Made by a program: the position numbers and the translations under genes
In this document: piece by piece, positions 23,434 through 35,319 of the stretch
Layout of the letters: each line of letters starts with the position of its first letter
Numbering within the stretch: position 1 is the stretch's first letter
The notes under the pieces: generated by a model
Database searches by the model: none
Told to the model about the DNA's origin: nothing
The model's input: the letters and a program-made list of their open reading frames with translations, nothing else
DNA from: Agriotes lineatus
Taxonomy: Eukaryota; Arthropoda; Insecta; Coleoptera; Elateridae
Length of the DNA stretch: 64,000 bases
Assembly: GCA_940337035.1 (NCBI GenBank)
Contig: CALNHX010002786.1
Location: forward strand, 103,843 to 167,842
Direction of reading: 5' to 3'

Positions 23434-24606
23434 ATCATGTGTATCGTGCAATATTTTATCTACGATAGAATCTAGAAAACCCGGTGAATATAAAAAAAAT
23501 AATATAAATTAGGATTACCAGCAACCGGTCGTAATTTTGCGTGTTTTAAAAATTTTAAAACACGTTGCTACTGACAACGTGCTTAATGAAATCTTTTAAA
23601 CGCGACGTAAACTAATGAAAACATGTTATTAAACAGTCGTTTTACAAACTTAAAACTGCCAACTAAATGACAATTTTACACACTGTCGTAGATAAAATCC
23701 ATTAGGGTACTATTCCGTTAGTCCGCTAAAATAGAATTTTGCAGACTCAAACGAGCCTGTTAAAGTGCAGGGAAGCGTTTACCAAAAAAGTATTTTTGTA
23801 CTCATGACTTCAAAATTCTTATTTCCCGGTCATTTCCGATGCGCCAAAAGTTACCTTTCCCGCACTGCGGTGTTTTTTACTTTCCAACAAAAACTAGGGC
23901 AATTGTGAGACAAGGATAGATATAAAAAAAATCACTAATGGTGGTACCTTACACTTTAGTGTGTTGATTTACGACAAAAGTTAACATGTGCGTAAGGTAT
24001 GTATAAAAGTTTAGTGATTTGTGCTGTCAACTCAGTAAAGTAGTAAAACACGAAATAATAATTTTTTTTTTATTTTTTAGAATATTTTCAATTATTCGTT
24101 ACAAAAAACATTGTACCTAACTCTTTCGGGAAGAATTTTGCCGAATTCGCACATGCAAACAAAGTGCTCGTTCGGGAAAATTACCTTCCCGAAGTTGTTA
24201 GGTAAATAACTATTATAGTCAGCACGCTATTTTTGTAACACTTTGTGATTAAATAAAATAATAATAGTAGATTATATTATAAGCCAGAGAAATGCATCAT
24301 TATTTGCGAGTGAGAATTTTGAATCGCGAGTGCCCCAGCACGAACGGTACAATTTCTCACGAGCTTATAACGGCATTTCGCTCACGTGTGATATACGACG
24401 TTTTATCTTACAGTAGCAATTCTTGTGCCTAAACAGTTTTCGTAGTCAGAATATGCCGCGAAATAAATTTATAATTAGTCGCCTATGATTTGTAGATATG
24501 TGATATACGTTTAACAGTAGTGAAGTGTATTGGCAGTACTGAAGTGTATTGTCAGTCTATGTCAAATTCGAGGTTCGTAGGTTAGGTTTTGTTTGTTATT
24601 TGCATA
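23434..24606. other. Gene-free stretch with short inverted repeats
   Basis: It contains weak palindromes such as CTTTCGGGAAGAATTTTG paired with TTACCTTCCCGAAG (24121-24200) and a diverged pair near 24285-24400. A fragment of the TTTGACATAGA hairpin family lies near 24540-24600. No coding segment seen. Confidence 0.5.
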
Positions 24607-26130
24607 TACAGTGTGTCCAAGATAAGGAGGGCCAGTATGGGGATCTCGGTAATGGTAAGAGATACAAATTTGGTTAAATGGGAAGAAAGTTGCGCAATTA
24701 AAGGACTAACAAAATGACGTCTAGAAATCCTTGATATGATTTTTCGTTTTTGAATTATTTCAAAAAAACCGAATTTTTGGATTTTCTTTTTTATTTTTTT
24801 CTGGCGTTAATATTAAAGTTAGAGCGAAACTGATTAAACTTCTTTATAGCAACTTTTAGTGGACTTAATGATTACGTTTCAATTTTTTTATCCCACGTTT
24901 CGTCTTCGAGAAACCATCATCAACTTCATTTTTTTAAATACGGTCCTGGTTTTTTGATGCCAAATTTGCAAAGCCCTTTTTATTCTAAATTCAACAATGT
25001 GCCACATATTATGGTTTAATTACGTTTCGAGCTTTTTTCTGATCATTATCAGTAAATTTTTTAGATACGGCCCTGCATTTCTCATAATTTTGTAAAAATA
25101 AGTTCATACAGTAAGTTAGGCCTTTTTACATGCCGTTAAAATATTAAAATGCACATCATAATGTCATAATTCTGATACATTAATTTAATAAGCAACCAAT
25201 AACTATTAACAATAAATAACAAATAAATGAACAAAAGATAGGCAGAAAGAATGAGAAAACGAGCCTTGAAACAATGTAATAGGTATTTAACGTTTTGAAA
25301 AAGAAGAAGAACTTAAAAGATTGGTTCTTGAAGCCTTTCAAAGTAGATATAACGTCAGTACTGCTGAATAATGTTTTAGATTCTACAGTTAGATGTTATT
25401 TATGCATAGAGAATGACGGCAACCTTTTTGAATACTTTCTGTAAATTTAATACCTATTAAATGGTTTCGATGTTCGTTTTGTTATTCTTTCTGTCTATCT
25501 TTTGTTCATTTCTTTTTTGTTTATTGTTAATAGTTATTGGTTGGTTATTAAATTAATGTATCAGAATTATGACATTATGATGTGCATTTTAATATTTTAA
25601 CGGCATGTAAAAAGGCCTAACTTACTGTATGAACTTTATTTTTACAAAATTATGAGAAATGCAGGTCCGTATCTAAACAATTTACTGATAATGATCAGAA
25701 AAAAGCTCGAAACGTAATTAAACCATAATACATGGCACATTGTTGAATTTAGAATAAAAAGGGCTTCACAAATTTGGCATCAAAAAACCAGGACCGTATT
25801 TAAAAAAATGAAGTTGATGATGGTTTCTCGAAGACGAAACGTGGGATAAAAAAATTGATAACGTAATCATTAAGTCCACTAAAAGTTGCTATAAAGAAGT
25901 TTAATCAGTTTCGCTCTAACTTTAATATTAACGCCAGAAAAAAATTTAAAAAAAATCCAAAAATTCGGTTTTTTTGAGATAATTTAAAATCGAAAAATCA
26001 TATCAAGAATTTCTAAACTTCATTTTTTTAGTCCTTGAATTGCGCAACTTTCTTTCCATTTAACCAAATTTGTATCTCTTACCATTACCGAGATCCCCAT
26101 ACTGGCCCTCCTTATCTTGGACACACTGTA
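24607..26130. mobile_element. 1.5-kb foldback element with ~640-bp arms
   Basis: The ends are TACAGTGTGTCCAAGATAAG and its inverse, flanked by TA on both sides, as in Tc1/mariner-type insertion. The arms run about 24607-25250 and 25480-26130 with few mismatches. The loop of about 230 bp has no open frame. The high arm identity implies recent formation or ongoing gene conversion. Confidence 0.92.
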
Positions 26131-26149
26131 TATAATACACATATATTGC

Positions 26150-26395
26150 TGGTAGGGCATGGAAACTTCAGAAAACATTACGGCGCCGACATAGTATCAC
26201 TTGGAGTATAACGCGTCTTGTGCGCATGCGTGGGAATTCGAACTCCGCCTTTAGAAGCGAATTTTAAACTTGAACACTTCCCCATTGGGCGGACGACGCC
26301 GCCGCGCTTGCGCACAGCTCACCGTATACATGTAGGAGTTGGTTGTGTGTCTCACTTCATCGGTGAGTTTCCCACTCATAGCCGCTAGCAATATA
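26150..26395. mobile_element. MITE copy 2 (relative of 5005-5256)
   Basis: A reverse-orientation relative of the 5005-5256 element. It shares GGCGCCGACATAGT, GAATTCGAACTCCGCC, a GCGCACAGCTCACC block and the end GCTAGCAATATA. It is more diverged, and only one terminus is clear. Confidence 0.75.
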
Positions 26396-26629
26396 CCGGG
26401 TGACTATAAATGATTGAATTTTTTTTTCTTAGGTTGGCACTGTTTATGTTGGTGGCACTGTAAGTCTATGTCAAATTCAATGTTCGCAGGTTAGGTTTTG
26501 CGTCATTCTATGTCAAAACTGACGAAAAACCTAACCTGCTAACCTCACATTTGACATAGACTTACAGTTCCACCAACATAAACAGTGCCAACCTAAGAAA
26601 AAAAATGTCAATCATTTATAGTCACTCGG
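26396..26629. mobile_element. 234-bp near-perfect hairpin element
   Basis: It starts CCGGGTGACTATAAATGATT and ends with the inverse AATCATTTATAGTCACTCGG, flanked by TA. The arms of ~105 bp meet near 26510. The inner TTTGACATAGA...TTACAGTGCCACCA portion recurs as partial hairpins at 24535-24600, 26650-26720, 32905-33022 and 33923-34036. Confidence 0.9.
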
Positions 26630-26838
26630 TAGTAAGTATTAGATATATGGTTATTTGACACAGACTGACGCAAAACTTAACCTGAAAATTACGAATTTGA
26701 CATAGCTTGACAGTGCTACCAACAATGCAGTAGTATAAATAATGAAAACTCACTTGTGAATAAAACTTCATTTTAGTCACTAAAAACAGTCGTATAATGT
26801 ATGGTAATAGGCGCTACTACTGTAAGGTAACAGCTATT

Positions 26839-26960
26839 TGCACAATAAGTTGGGAAAAGTGATGTTTTTCCGTTTTAGACGTGAGATTTTTTTTCGAGGC
26901 GTTAGCCGAGAAAAAAAACGTCATAAACGGAAAAACATCACTTTTCCCAACGCATTGTAC
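26839..26960. repeat. Palindromic hairpin, GTTGGGAAAAGTGATG family
   Basis: The arm GTTGGGAAAAGTGATGTTTT pairs with AAAACATCACTTTTCCCAAC. The loop reads TCGAGGCGTTAGCCGA, itself a small palindrome. Total about 120 bp. Confidence 0.85.
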
Positions 26961-27100
26961 ACAAGATTTTGTTAAATCCGGTAAAAAATACTCATTATTT
27001 AATTATCTTATAACATAAAATCGTTGCTCTCTTTCTTTCTGCCTTTCTTTTTGCCTTTCTTTCTATGTTTGTTCGCTATCTCCTCCGAAGATACATAATA

Positions 27101-27765
27101 TGTTACAGTAAAAGCTGGAACTTCAGTTAATGCTAACATTTACTGGCAGAAGCTAACAATTACTAGTTGCAGTAGTGATTGTTGTTTTCGTTGCAATTCT
27201 TGTTGAATTTTACTAGTTAATGCTAGCAATTACTAGAAAAAGCAACATTCACTGGTATGTGGCAGTAAAAGTAATAAATTAGGTTCAAAATAAAAGTGCT
27301 TATAAAGAAAAATGAACTATTAGAACTAATATATAATGTGTAATAATAAACTAGGTACTCTCTGAGTAGAACCAAGTAAATGGAATCTTACTTGTTACAC
27401 ACGGTAGTGAAGCGTGGCATTTCGATGTGCATAAAATGTTCTTTTTTTACAAAAACATTTATTTGATTGGCATTTAGTTTTGCGTTGACATTTTAAAAAA
27501 CCTTGCCCTGTACCCGTGGACTGCAAATTATCAACTGTTCGTAGGCGTATTTCCTTTTCTGGAACATCTTCTTTTGAAAAAATAGCTTCGGGACCGCAAC
27601 TAAACTGTATAGTTAGACATTTCCTGGGTAGGACTAGTAAATGCTAACAATTACTAGTGAATGTCAATCATGAATTTTATTTGCCAGCTTTTACTAAAAT
27701 ATTAGTAAATGTCAACTTTCACTAGGAATTGCTAACATTTACTAATTTCTGCATTTACTGTAACA
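27101..27765. mobile_element. 665-bp inverted-terminus element
   Basis: The ends TGTTACAGTAAA and TTTACTGTAACA are each flanked by TA. The subterminal regions are filled with the motifs TTACTAG and AATGCTAACA in both orientations, which look like repeated protein-binding sites. No coding frame. Confidence 0.82.
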
Positions 27766-28099
27766 TATATAAAAAATAAAGTTTGCATTGATTCTTTTTT
27801 GTCTTATTTTTCCATTCTAGTTTGGAAAAATTCAACTTTTCCGCATCCAATTGAGTATTGAAAAATCGAAGAATTCCTAACCGGATTTAACAAAATTATG
27901 TTTAAATCAGTTTAAAATATAAGTAACGTTATGGCAATTATAGACAAATAACTAATGAAAATTAGATGTAATGAGAATTGTCAACCAAAATAGTAAAATA
28001 CAAGTTGGTCTTACAGGAATACCTGACAGTGACAGATGTAATGTTGTAAACATTTAAAAATTCTAAAAGGCTGGAAAGGTTTACAATTACATATTTATT
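27766..28099 (+). promoter_or_regulatory. 5' flank of NDUFV2
   Basis: About 330 bp lie between the last repeat and the NDUFV2 start codon, and must hold the 5' UTR and probably part of the promoter. An inverted GGATTTAACAAAATT motif (27886) pairs with one near 26966. No clear core promoter motif stands out. Confidence 0.3.
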
Positions 28100-29139
28100 A
28101 TGTTGTCGAACATAAAAAACATAGGACGCCTTGTAAGTGTAAAATTATAGTTTAAAATGAAACACTTTCTGGTACTTACAAATATTGGTTACATAATATT
28201 TTGTACCTAACCTAGTGGCAGAAGGGACTAGTTCGATCCTTGCAAACCTCTTCGGCTGTGCAACATGACGCCCTATTCGTCCATCGAGACACACCTGAGG
28301 ATAACACAGATATCGTGTTTGAGTTTACGGATGAAAACAAGAAGGTAATGTGATGCATTTCTACCTATTTATTTTTGTTATAAATACGTTCTGATTTAAA
28401 GCGAGCCGATGCAATTCTGGCGATTTACCCAGAGGGGCATAAAAGAGCTGCCATGATCCCGTTGCTCGACTTGGCCCAGCGACAACACGGTTGGCTACCA
28501 ATTTCCGCAATGCATAAGGTAGCAGAAATCTTGGATTTACCAAAAATGAGAGTTTACGAAGTTGCTACATTTTACACCATGTTCATTAGGTAGTAATTGA
28601 AAGGTTTGCCTTTAATTATAGCCACTACTGTGTCGTTATTTTAGAAAACCAATTGGTAAATACCACCTGCAGGTGTGCACGACTACTCCCTGTTGGTTAC
28701 GTGGATCCGATGAAATTTTAGATACTATAAAATGTAAACTCAATATAGATGTAGGAGGGACTACAAATGATAAACTGTTCAGTTTGTCAGAGGTAGAGTG
28801 CTTAGGAGCGTGTGTAAATGCTCCAATGGTACAAATCAATGATGATTATTATGTAAGTATAAAATACATATGTAAAATATATTTTATTTAATAAAAATTT
28901 TAAATTATACAGGAAGATTTAACCGCTAAGGATACTGAAGAAATCTTGGCTGATCTGAAAGCTGGGAGAAGACCAAGGGCTGGTCCAAGGTATTACGTTT
29001 TATTTGAATTTGTTGCATCTTCTGTTAATTATTGTTTAATTTTAGAAATGGAAGATTTGCAGCAGAACCCATTGGAGAACCCACGTCCCTAAAATCAGAT
29101 CCACCAGGTCCTGGTTTCTGTGTACGTTCCGACTTGTAA
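28100..29139 (+). CDS. NDUFV2: NADH dehydrogenase (ubiquinone) 24-kDa subunit, mitochondrial
   Basis: Six exons: 28100-28132, 28216-28344 (acceptor at 28222 also possible), 28402-28589, 28645-28852, 28913-28989, 29046-29139. All have GT-AG introns and consistent phases, giving 242 aa. The start MLSNIKNIGRL gives a short basic presequence for mitochondrial import. The mature protein follows (HDALFVHRDTPED). The 2Fe-2S cluster N1a ligands are visible as VCTTTPC (C128, C133) and ECLGAC (C169, C173) with family spacing. The C-terminus is PGPGFCVRSDL. This subunit sits in the NADH-oxidising arm of complex I beside NDUFV1. Introns are 57-83 bp, short compared with the repeat-filled surroundings. 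Intact and surely functional. Confidence 0.98.
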
Positions 29140-29168
29140 ATAAATGTGTATAGGATTTATTTAAACTT

Positions 29169-29174
29169 AATAAA
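29169..29174 (+). promoter_or_regulatory. Poly(A) signal of NDUFV2
   Basis: AATAAA 30 bp after the NDUFV2 stop codon, at the expected distance for a compact gene end. Confidence 0.65.
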
Positions 29175-29479
29175 AATTTAAGTATCTATTTAACACTTGG
29201 CTAAATGATTTTTTAATCCTTGATATTTTGGATTACCTTAACATATTTTCCTCTTGGTTCTTTCATAGCGGTATCCACGCCATGTGCACATAAAAAATTT
29301 AGCTCTGCAAGATACCTGGTCATGCAAAGATTAATTTATCGTAACCACCTCTACCCAATATCAACACTATGGTCGACATCTGCAGCTTGTGGCAAAGAGA
29401 GCAGCTAAAATACGATGTAATAATTACAGCAAGATTTACTATGGAATTATCGCAGTTTGAAATATCTCTGAATAGTAAA

Positions 29480-30110
29480 AAACCTTGGTGTTGCAAATTC
29501 TGCATTAATAATGAACCAACACTCATCAATTATGGATAAACTAAACTGCGTTTTATCTGAATTGGCACGTATTACTACGTCTGTTATTCTTGTCACACCA
29601 AGATTGATGAGACCGACGATCTGTTAAGGGTTCAACAGTCTCTTATAACGGAGTGTTTTAAAAAATTGAAGGCTTGGAAAGCAAAAATGGCACCTTGGAA
29701 TAAGAAAACACATTATTATGGAGTCGTATCAACGATCTGGAGCAGTAAACTGACTTGAAATGTATGGTGTTCTTAAGACGAAGAGTGAAAACGCATTTAC
29801 AGTGATGAAGTCAGTGGGCAATGCAGTTGGATTTAACTAGGAAAGTAGTATGGTTGATACGGTACACCGATTAGGTAATGCCGATGGATGTTCTGAACGG
29901 CCGAAAGAAATCATATCAAATTTGTACGTAGAACAGACAAGGATGAATTGTTGTGATGTAGGAAGATTAAGCGGAATCTTAAGGTTAGTGATTTGTTATT
30001 TACAGAGCTACTAGGACAATGAATGAAACAGGTACGTGTTTTCTAAAGCATGCGAATACAAACGTCAATTTAAGATTAAGTTACAGCGCTGAGTAGCAGC
30101 CACCATTAGG
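29480..30110 (+). pseudogene. LINE ORF1-like remnant
   Basis: Across shifting plus frames it reads KPWCCKFCINNEPTLINYG, KIDETDDLLRVQQSLITEC and MVDTVHRLGNADGCSERPKE. These are followed by FVRRTDKDELL-like and LKVSDLLFTELLG-like text in other frames. The pattern (Cys-rich start, then a VHRLG...RPRPIIVKF-type RNA-binding region) is typical of insect LINE ORF1 proteins. Stops and shifts occur throughout; it begins about 350 bp downstream of NDUFV2. Confidence 0.65.
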
Positions 30111-30639
30111 TATTGTTCTGTGACCAGAATCTTATGGGGTCGACCCATCTATAACTCTTACATCATGCATCTATGCAATTGAAAAAAGAAAGATATTTGT
30201 GTCCGGACCCTGTTAAATGACAGATATGTTAGATTAACATCAAGGCACCCTAGAGAGGTTCATTAACTCTTGTTTTTGTTTTAACCTTACTCAGATAAGT
30301 CAGTCTCTTTTTGAAACACCGTGTATATAGACGCTACATCTGTTTTGCTGATTGCAGTTTTTGATTTGATGCGATTTTTGCGAAAACAAAAAACGAAATG
30401 ATAGCAATAATGTATTTATTATAAACATTTATTTTATTCCGATGTCGCAATAAATATTTATATCGACTTGAAATATAGCAAACTGGGGTTGCCGGCCACT
30501 GGGAATTTCACGACGCCAAGGTTTTGACTTGTTCTGAGGTTTTGACAGTTGTGTACGTACGCCGTGTATAGCATTCCGCGTCGTTGTCAGCGCTTTCGCT
30601 CCAAACAAATTTAGCCGACCAAGCTGCCCACCAGCAGGC

Positions 30640-30930
30640 TTGATTCGTAGTGTGCGTGCCAGACGTTCCATGAGAAAAATTAACATGAAGCGGAAAGGGC
30701 GCAAGGAAAAAGTTGAGCAGCAGAACGACGACGAACAAAACGGCGTAGAAGAAAAATCGAGTGACCTAAAAAATTCAAGCGAAGAGGAGGCAAAGAACTC
30801 CGAAGAGGACGCGGAGCCGGAACCCGAGGCGAAGCGGCGGAAGTCGGACAAACGCAAGAGCGCGGCCAGCAACAAGAAAACTGCTAAAAAGGAAGAAGAG
30901 GAAGCCCCCGAAGAAGAGGCGCAATACGAG
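30640..30930 (+). CDS. First coding exon of a charged, probably nuclear protein
   Basis: Open for 97 codons from the ATG at 30640, with alternative starts at 30670 and 30685 (AACATGAAGCGG). It ends GAG|GTAAAT in phase 0. The peptide begins with basic KRKGRKEK, then acidic runs (SSEEEAKNSEEDAEPEPEA), a bipartite basic stretch (KRRKSDKRKSAASNKK) resembling a nuclear localisation signal, and ends EEEAPEEEAQYE. The exon is GC-richer than its flanks. An acidic stretch ending in Q/E-Y-E or E-Y-V commonly precedes a chromodomain in HP1/CBX proteins, so an HP1-like gene is possible, but no chromodomain exon is visible in the window. If read through, a stop arrives at 31000-31002. Confidence 0.6.
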
Positions 30931-31002
30931 GTAAATTGCTGTGCTTGTTTACAAAATGGACAGTGTATACATGGTTTCAGATCGTATCAGTTGGGTTGTT
31001 GA

Positions 31003-31639
31003 TGTAAATAAATGACTAACCGGTTCAGGCTTTTATCAGAACAATAATTGTGGAAGTAGAAATATAATAAGTGTTTAGTTAATATTGAAATACAATATGA
31101 CCAACATTATTTACCTTGTTTTAAACATATTACTAAATTTTAAAATTGTCAAATTGATATGACATTTCTCAAACATCAGTAATCCTGCATTTTAGGCACC
31201 TATTTATGCGCAATTCCGAAATTGTTGGCGGCAAATCAACGAAATTGGTGTTTGTTGCCACGTTTTGTGGGTAAACAAACAACAATGTTCCTTGATTATC
31301 ATATGAGACCGTTCACACTAAACCCGGATAAGCGCCAATTGATGCAGGTAACTAACCTGCGCTCAGATTTTTTCTATTCTTTGTGAACTTTCGGCGCGAT
31401 AAATATTGTTTTGTACTTTTTTCGCCTATGTAAGACCAAAGAAGTATTATAATCGTGAAAAATTACCTTCCGAGATTTCTTCAGATCTTCACATACAGGG
31501 TTCTTAGGTGACGAAAAACATGTTTTATCAAATCCATCTATTTGTCCGTCCGTCTGTGCCTGTTGGCAGTATAACTCAAAAACTTTGTTGGAGGAAGACG
31601 ATATTTTCATGTCTATTAAACGGCTCGAAACCGAATATA
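31003..31639. other. Intron or intergenic DNA with a dispersed repeat
   Basis: Copy 2 of the CTGTCTGT-type repeat occupies about 31410-31639 and matches 15680-15900 in order and orientation. The rest shows no exon with good splice borders. Confidence 0.5.
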
Positions 31640-31812
31640 CTTCCGGTACTGGGTCAATCCATATGAAGTGATCCAACTAAAATATTTTTGGCGAGGGGCT
31701 AGTTACTTGTGATTTTTTAGGATAGAAAATCTCCATTTGTGGAGATTTTCTTGCAGGGTTTGAAAAAACCCGGGTTTTTTTTTCAGAAAAACCCGACCCA
31801 CTGGGTAGTGAT

Positions 31813-32679
31813 TAGGGTTTCCAGTCCCGGGATCTGGTCCCGGGACAGTCCCGGGATTCTACCGCGAAAACCGAGTCCCGGGACCACAGCCAGCCCAGGC
31901 AAAGTCCCGGGACCATGTCAACATGCGTGCGTATACTCGATATCAGAGAATTAGGACGGGTATTCACCGGCGTGCGGCGTATTACTCATGCCTCTTGCAC
32001 ATTCTTCATTATTTGCGTTTTGCCTAGGCAGGAGAGTTATTGTTTTCGCTAGGTTAGAATTAAACCTGTGTGTTGTTGCAGCCACATTTGCATATCTTCT
32101 TCTATTTATGTATTTGTCTGTTTCTGTTGTTGGATTTAGACATATTTTACGCGTAGTCGTGTGCGTACGTAGTAACAGTAACGTAACTAAATTTGTAGAC
32201 TTTTAAGATTATGTCCGAAGAAGCTGAAAATGTATATTTTTGGGTTTTAAATGTGTTCGTTATTTGTCTGCTAAAGCGTTACAATTAGAATGAATTCCTA
32301 TTCGCAACTTACCTTCATTCTACATTAAAAAAAATAACGATTTGAAGTCAATATGGCAACAATTTTATATATTGAAGATAAACAATTGACGAAAGGATTA
32401 CACAAGCACTTTGCAGTTCAAACAAAAGCAAAAGATGAAGAGCGACATACATTTTTAGTACTAGAAGAAAGCAATGAAGTTATAGACGAGCCCCAACGCA
32501 GATTATCAGCACAGAAATACTTAATTTAGCTTACAACACTTGTTTTTCTTTGGAAATTGCATTCGGAAATTTCACCTGAACACTATTTCCCTTTCGGGAT
32601 CTTCGGGACTAGTCCCGGGACTTGAAATTTAGCTCGCAAGTCCCGGAAACACTTTTGGTCCCGGGACTTGGAAACCCTA
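31813..32679. mobile_element. Inner hAT element (TAGGGTTTCC termini)
   Basis: The 867-bp insert starts TAGGGTTTCCAGTCCCGGGA and ends TCCCGGGACTTGGAAACCCTA, which is close to its inverse. It is flanked by the 8-bp duplication GTAGTGAT (31805-31812 and 32680-32687). CCCGGGAC recurs subterminally. A weak plus-strand coding echo (32350-32530) could be degraded transposase, but it is not assignable. Confidence 0.92.
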
Positions 32680-33024
32680 GTAGTGATGTGGGTCGGGTAA
32701 ATATCCAGTGGGTAGGGTATTCATAAATGGGTATTTACCCCTGCCTCGGGCCTCGGGTAACTACCTAAAAACTGGGTATTTATCAAATTTGTAATATTTA
32801 GAAAACTAGGCTAACTTTTACTCACATAATAATGTTATCTTAATAAATAAATTACGTACACCGTGAGTACTAAAAATTGGGGAAAGAGCGGGAAATTTTG
32901 AATTAAATCTATATCAAATTCGAGGTCAGGAGGTTAGTTTTTGCGTCAGTCTGTGTCAAAACTGACGCAAAAACTAACCTGCTAACCACGCATTTGACAT
33001 AGATTTACAGTGCCACCAGTGACA

Positions 33025-34037
33025 TGTACTTCCGGTACTGGGTCAATCCATATGAAGTGATCCAACTAAAATATTTTTGGCGAGGGGGTAGTCCCTTACG
33101 ATTTTTTAGGATAGAAAATCTTCGTTTGTGGTGATTTTCTTGCAGGGTTTGAAAAAACCCGGGTTTTTTTCAGAAAAACCCAACCCACTGTGTAGTGATG
33201 TGGGTCGGGTAAATATCCAGTGGGTAGGGTATAAGCCGTTCACGATCTTTTTGGGTCAGGTAAGGCTATGACCATCTAGTAATTTTGTTGGCAGAACTTC
33301 TGTTGCAACAAAACTCCCTCATGGAAATTGACACTTTTTGTGTTAGGTTAGGTTGTTTTCAGTTTAAGGTTATATTTTCTGAATAGGTACATTGTTGCCG
33401 GATATTCTCTAGTCTCCACATCGACTCGCGTTCTTTTAAATTTGGTCTGTCCTTTTTAAATTGGAAGTAGCATCGTTTAATGGAAATTTTTTGTTGTAAC
33501 AAAATTATTTTGGTCATTTTGACTTTTCCTTTAACGGAAATTAAAATTATTTTTACACATTTGATAAATCATTTATTTTCTTACGAATATTAAAATAATA
33601 AAGCTGGCAATGTGGTGGCAAGAAAATGTCGAACAGACACTGACGGAAAAACAAAGTTGCATCCGCTACATCATCGAATCAGTTAGTCCAACAGGAAAAG
33701 AAAAAATCATAGCCAACTCTGTCCCAAAAAGGTTGTGAACGGCTTATATATAAATGGATATTTACCCCTGCCTCGGGTAACTACCTGAAAACTGGGTATT
33801 TATCAAATTTGTAATATTTAGAAAACTAGGCTAACTTTTACTCACATAATAATGTTATCTTAATAAATAAATTACGTACACCGTGAGTACTAAAAATTGG
33901 GGAAAGAGCGGGAAATTTTTAATTAAATATATGTCAAATTCGAGGTCAGGAGGTTAGTTTTTGCGTCACCTGTGTCAAAACTGACGCAAAACCTAACCGC
34001 GAATTTGACATAGATTTACAGTGCCACCAGTGACATG
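33025..34037 (+). repeat. Second copy of a tandem segmental duplication
   Basis: It repeats the sequence from about 31640-31812 plus 32680-33024 nearly base for base, starting TACTTCCGGTACTGGG and ending GCCACCAGTGACATGTA. Copy 1 carries the inner hAT and copy 2 does not. Copy 2 carries the 33232-33747 insertion and copy 1 does not. Confidence 0.9.
33232..33747. mobile_element. TA-flanked inverted-terminus element in the duplicated copy
   Basis: The termini AAGCCGTTCACGATCTTTTT and, inverted, AAGCCGTTCACAACCTTTTT lie between TATA flanks. It is missing from the paralogous copy at 32720, which gives a clean empty-site comparison. About 515 bp, no coding frame. Confidence 0.85.
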
Positions 34038-34398
34038 TAAATAGAAAGTTGAGGTGATACATCTGCGAGAAACATAAAAGCAAAAAATTACTAGGATTTA
34101 ATTAAAAATGTCCTATGTTCTTTACAATTTTAGGTAACTTGTATAATTATGGTCCCATCGTTATTTTGGACAGGAGCTGTTCTTAGTCCAGCTATTTTTT
34201 TATTCTACATTTTTATAAAATTCGAATAGAACACCTTCACTTACCAATCAATTATACTGGTTAGATTCACTTTAAAATATTTGTAAATGAGGATAAATAC
34301 CCGTTTAAATACCCATTTTGGGTATTTACCCGGGTAAATACCCCGGGTATTTACCGATAAAAATAAATACCCGGGTAATTTACATCACTACCACTGGG

Positions 34399-34909
34399 CT
34401 CATGGGGGGTTTTTTCGGTTTTTTTTCGGGCTCTTTCGAGTTTTTCCCGTCTTCCCGGGATAATGGCTCTTCGAATAAAAGACGAAGCATTTTTTCCATC
34501 ATAATTGATTGCGGATGCTGTCATCAATCAGTTTTCATCCCTTCAATGATGGAAACTTGTTGCAAAAAGAACCGAAAAAATGTCAACCTTGCCACATGGT
34601 TTTTGCGATTTTTTCTTAGGTCTATCTTCGGCGCCGGCATCTTCAGCTTCCATTGAACGATACTTGTCTACATTCGGACTTGTTTGAAGTAAACTTCGAA
34701 ATCGCCTGGGCGTGGAAAAAGCCGCAAAACTAGTGCAAGTGTACAGACATTTGCGCTCAACTGATACACACCCTATTGACTGGTAATAATTAATTGTTCT
34801 TGCTCTAATATTCTGTTTTTTACAATCATTAATTATATTTCTAACTAGCAGTCCAGTGAGACAAATGTCTCATTTAATAAAACAAAAAAGACCGTTTTGC
34901 AAATAGAAC
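34399..34909. other. Gene-free stretch
   Basis: The right flank of the outer hAT continues as T/G-rich DNA (TTTTTTCGGG repeats). A 112-codon open frame crossing 34318-34656 overlaps the transposon end and is not recognisable as a protein. Confidence 0.4.
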
Positions 34910-35190
34910 GCGTATTCACCACACGTACGTATATGACGTCATTGTTGGTAGCAAACTACCAGTCGCATTCGCTTTGATAAAATTTGCCTAGAATCTAACC
35001 TAAAAAGTTAGGATTAGGATAATTAAGATAATAATTAGTGTTAGAGACTGAAATTCGGTTCCTGACCTGACATGACCATTCCAAACATATAACTTTTTTC
35101 TCTATCTCTTACGGTTTGGCTGCTGAAACAGCGTCCCAGACAGACAAAACAGCGTCCCGGACAGACACGTCTATTAGATAAAGGATGTTC
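34910..35190 (+). repeat. Dispersed ~260-bp repeat, plus copy
   Basis: It includes TACGTATATGACGTCATTGT, GTCGCATTCGCTTTGATAAA and GGTTTGGCTGCTGAAACAGC. The same segment lies inverted at 57795-58035 with very few differences, so the pair could fold or recombine across 23 kb. The family is not identified. Confidence 0.82.
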
Positions 35191-35319
35191 TATTATTCTT
35201 AAAGGTAATTAATTGTGTTTTACTAATCTATATTACATATATAAAGGAAAGTCACAACCCTAACTAATCAACGCAGGGCCGTAACCACTGGTACTACGAA
35301 GTTGAAATTTGGGTGAAAG

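Larger units (their letters stand above)
31806..34390. mobile_element. Outer hAT element with internal duplication and two insertions
   Basis: The termini TAGTGATGTGGGTCGGGTAA and (inverted) TAGTGATGTAAATTACCCGG are flanked by the 8-bp duplication CCACTGGG (31798-31805 and 34391-34398). Its left terminus is split by the inner hAT. The interior is rich in GGGTATTTACCCGGG-type motifs. A segment of left flank plus left terminus appears twice (31640 onward and 33025 onward). No transposase frame. Confidence 0.88.

Noticed and set aside
27030..27065. CTTTCTTTCTGCCTTT tract as a regulatory pyrimidine element
   Set aside because: It is simple-sequence DNA between two transposons, with no gene start next to it.
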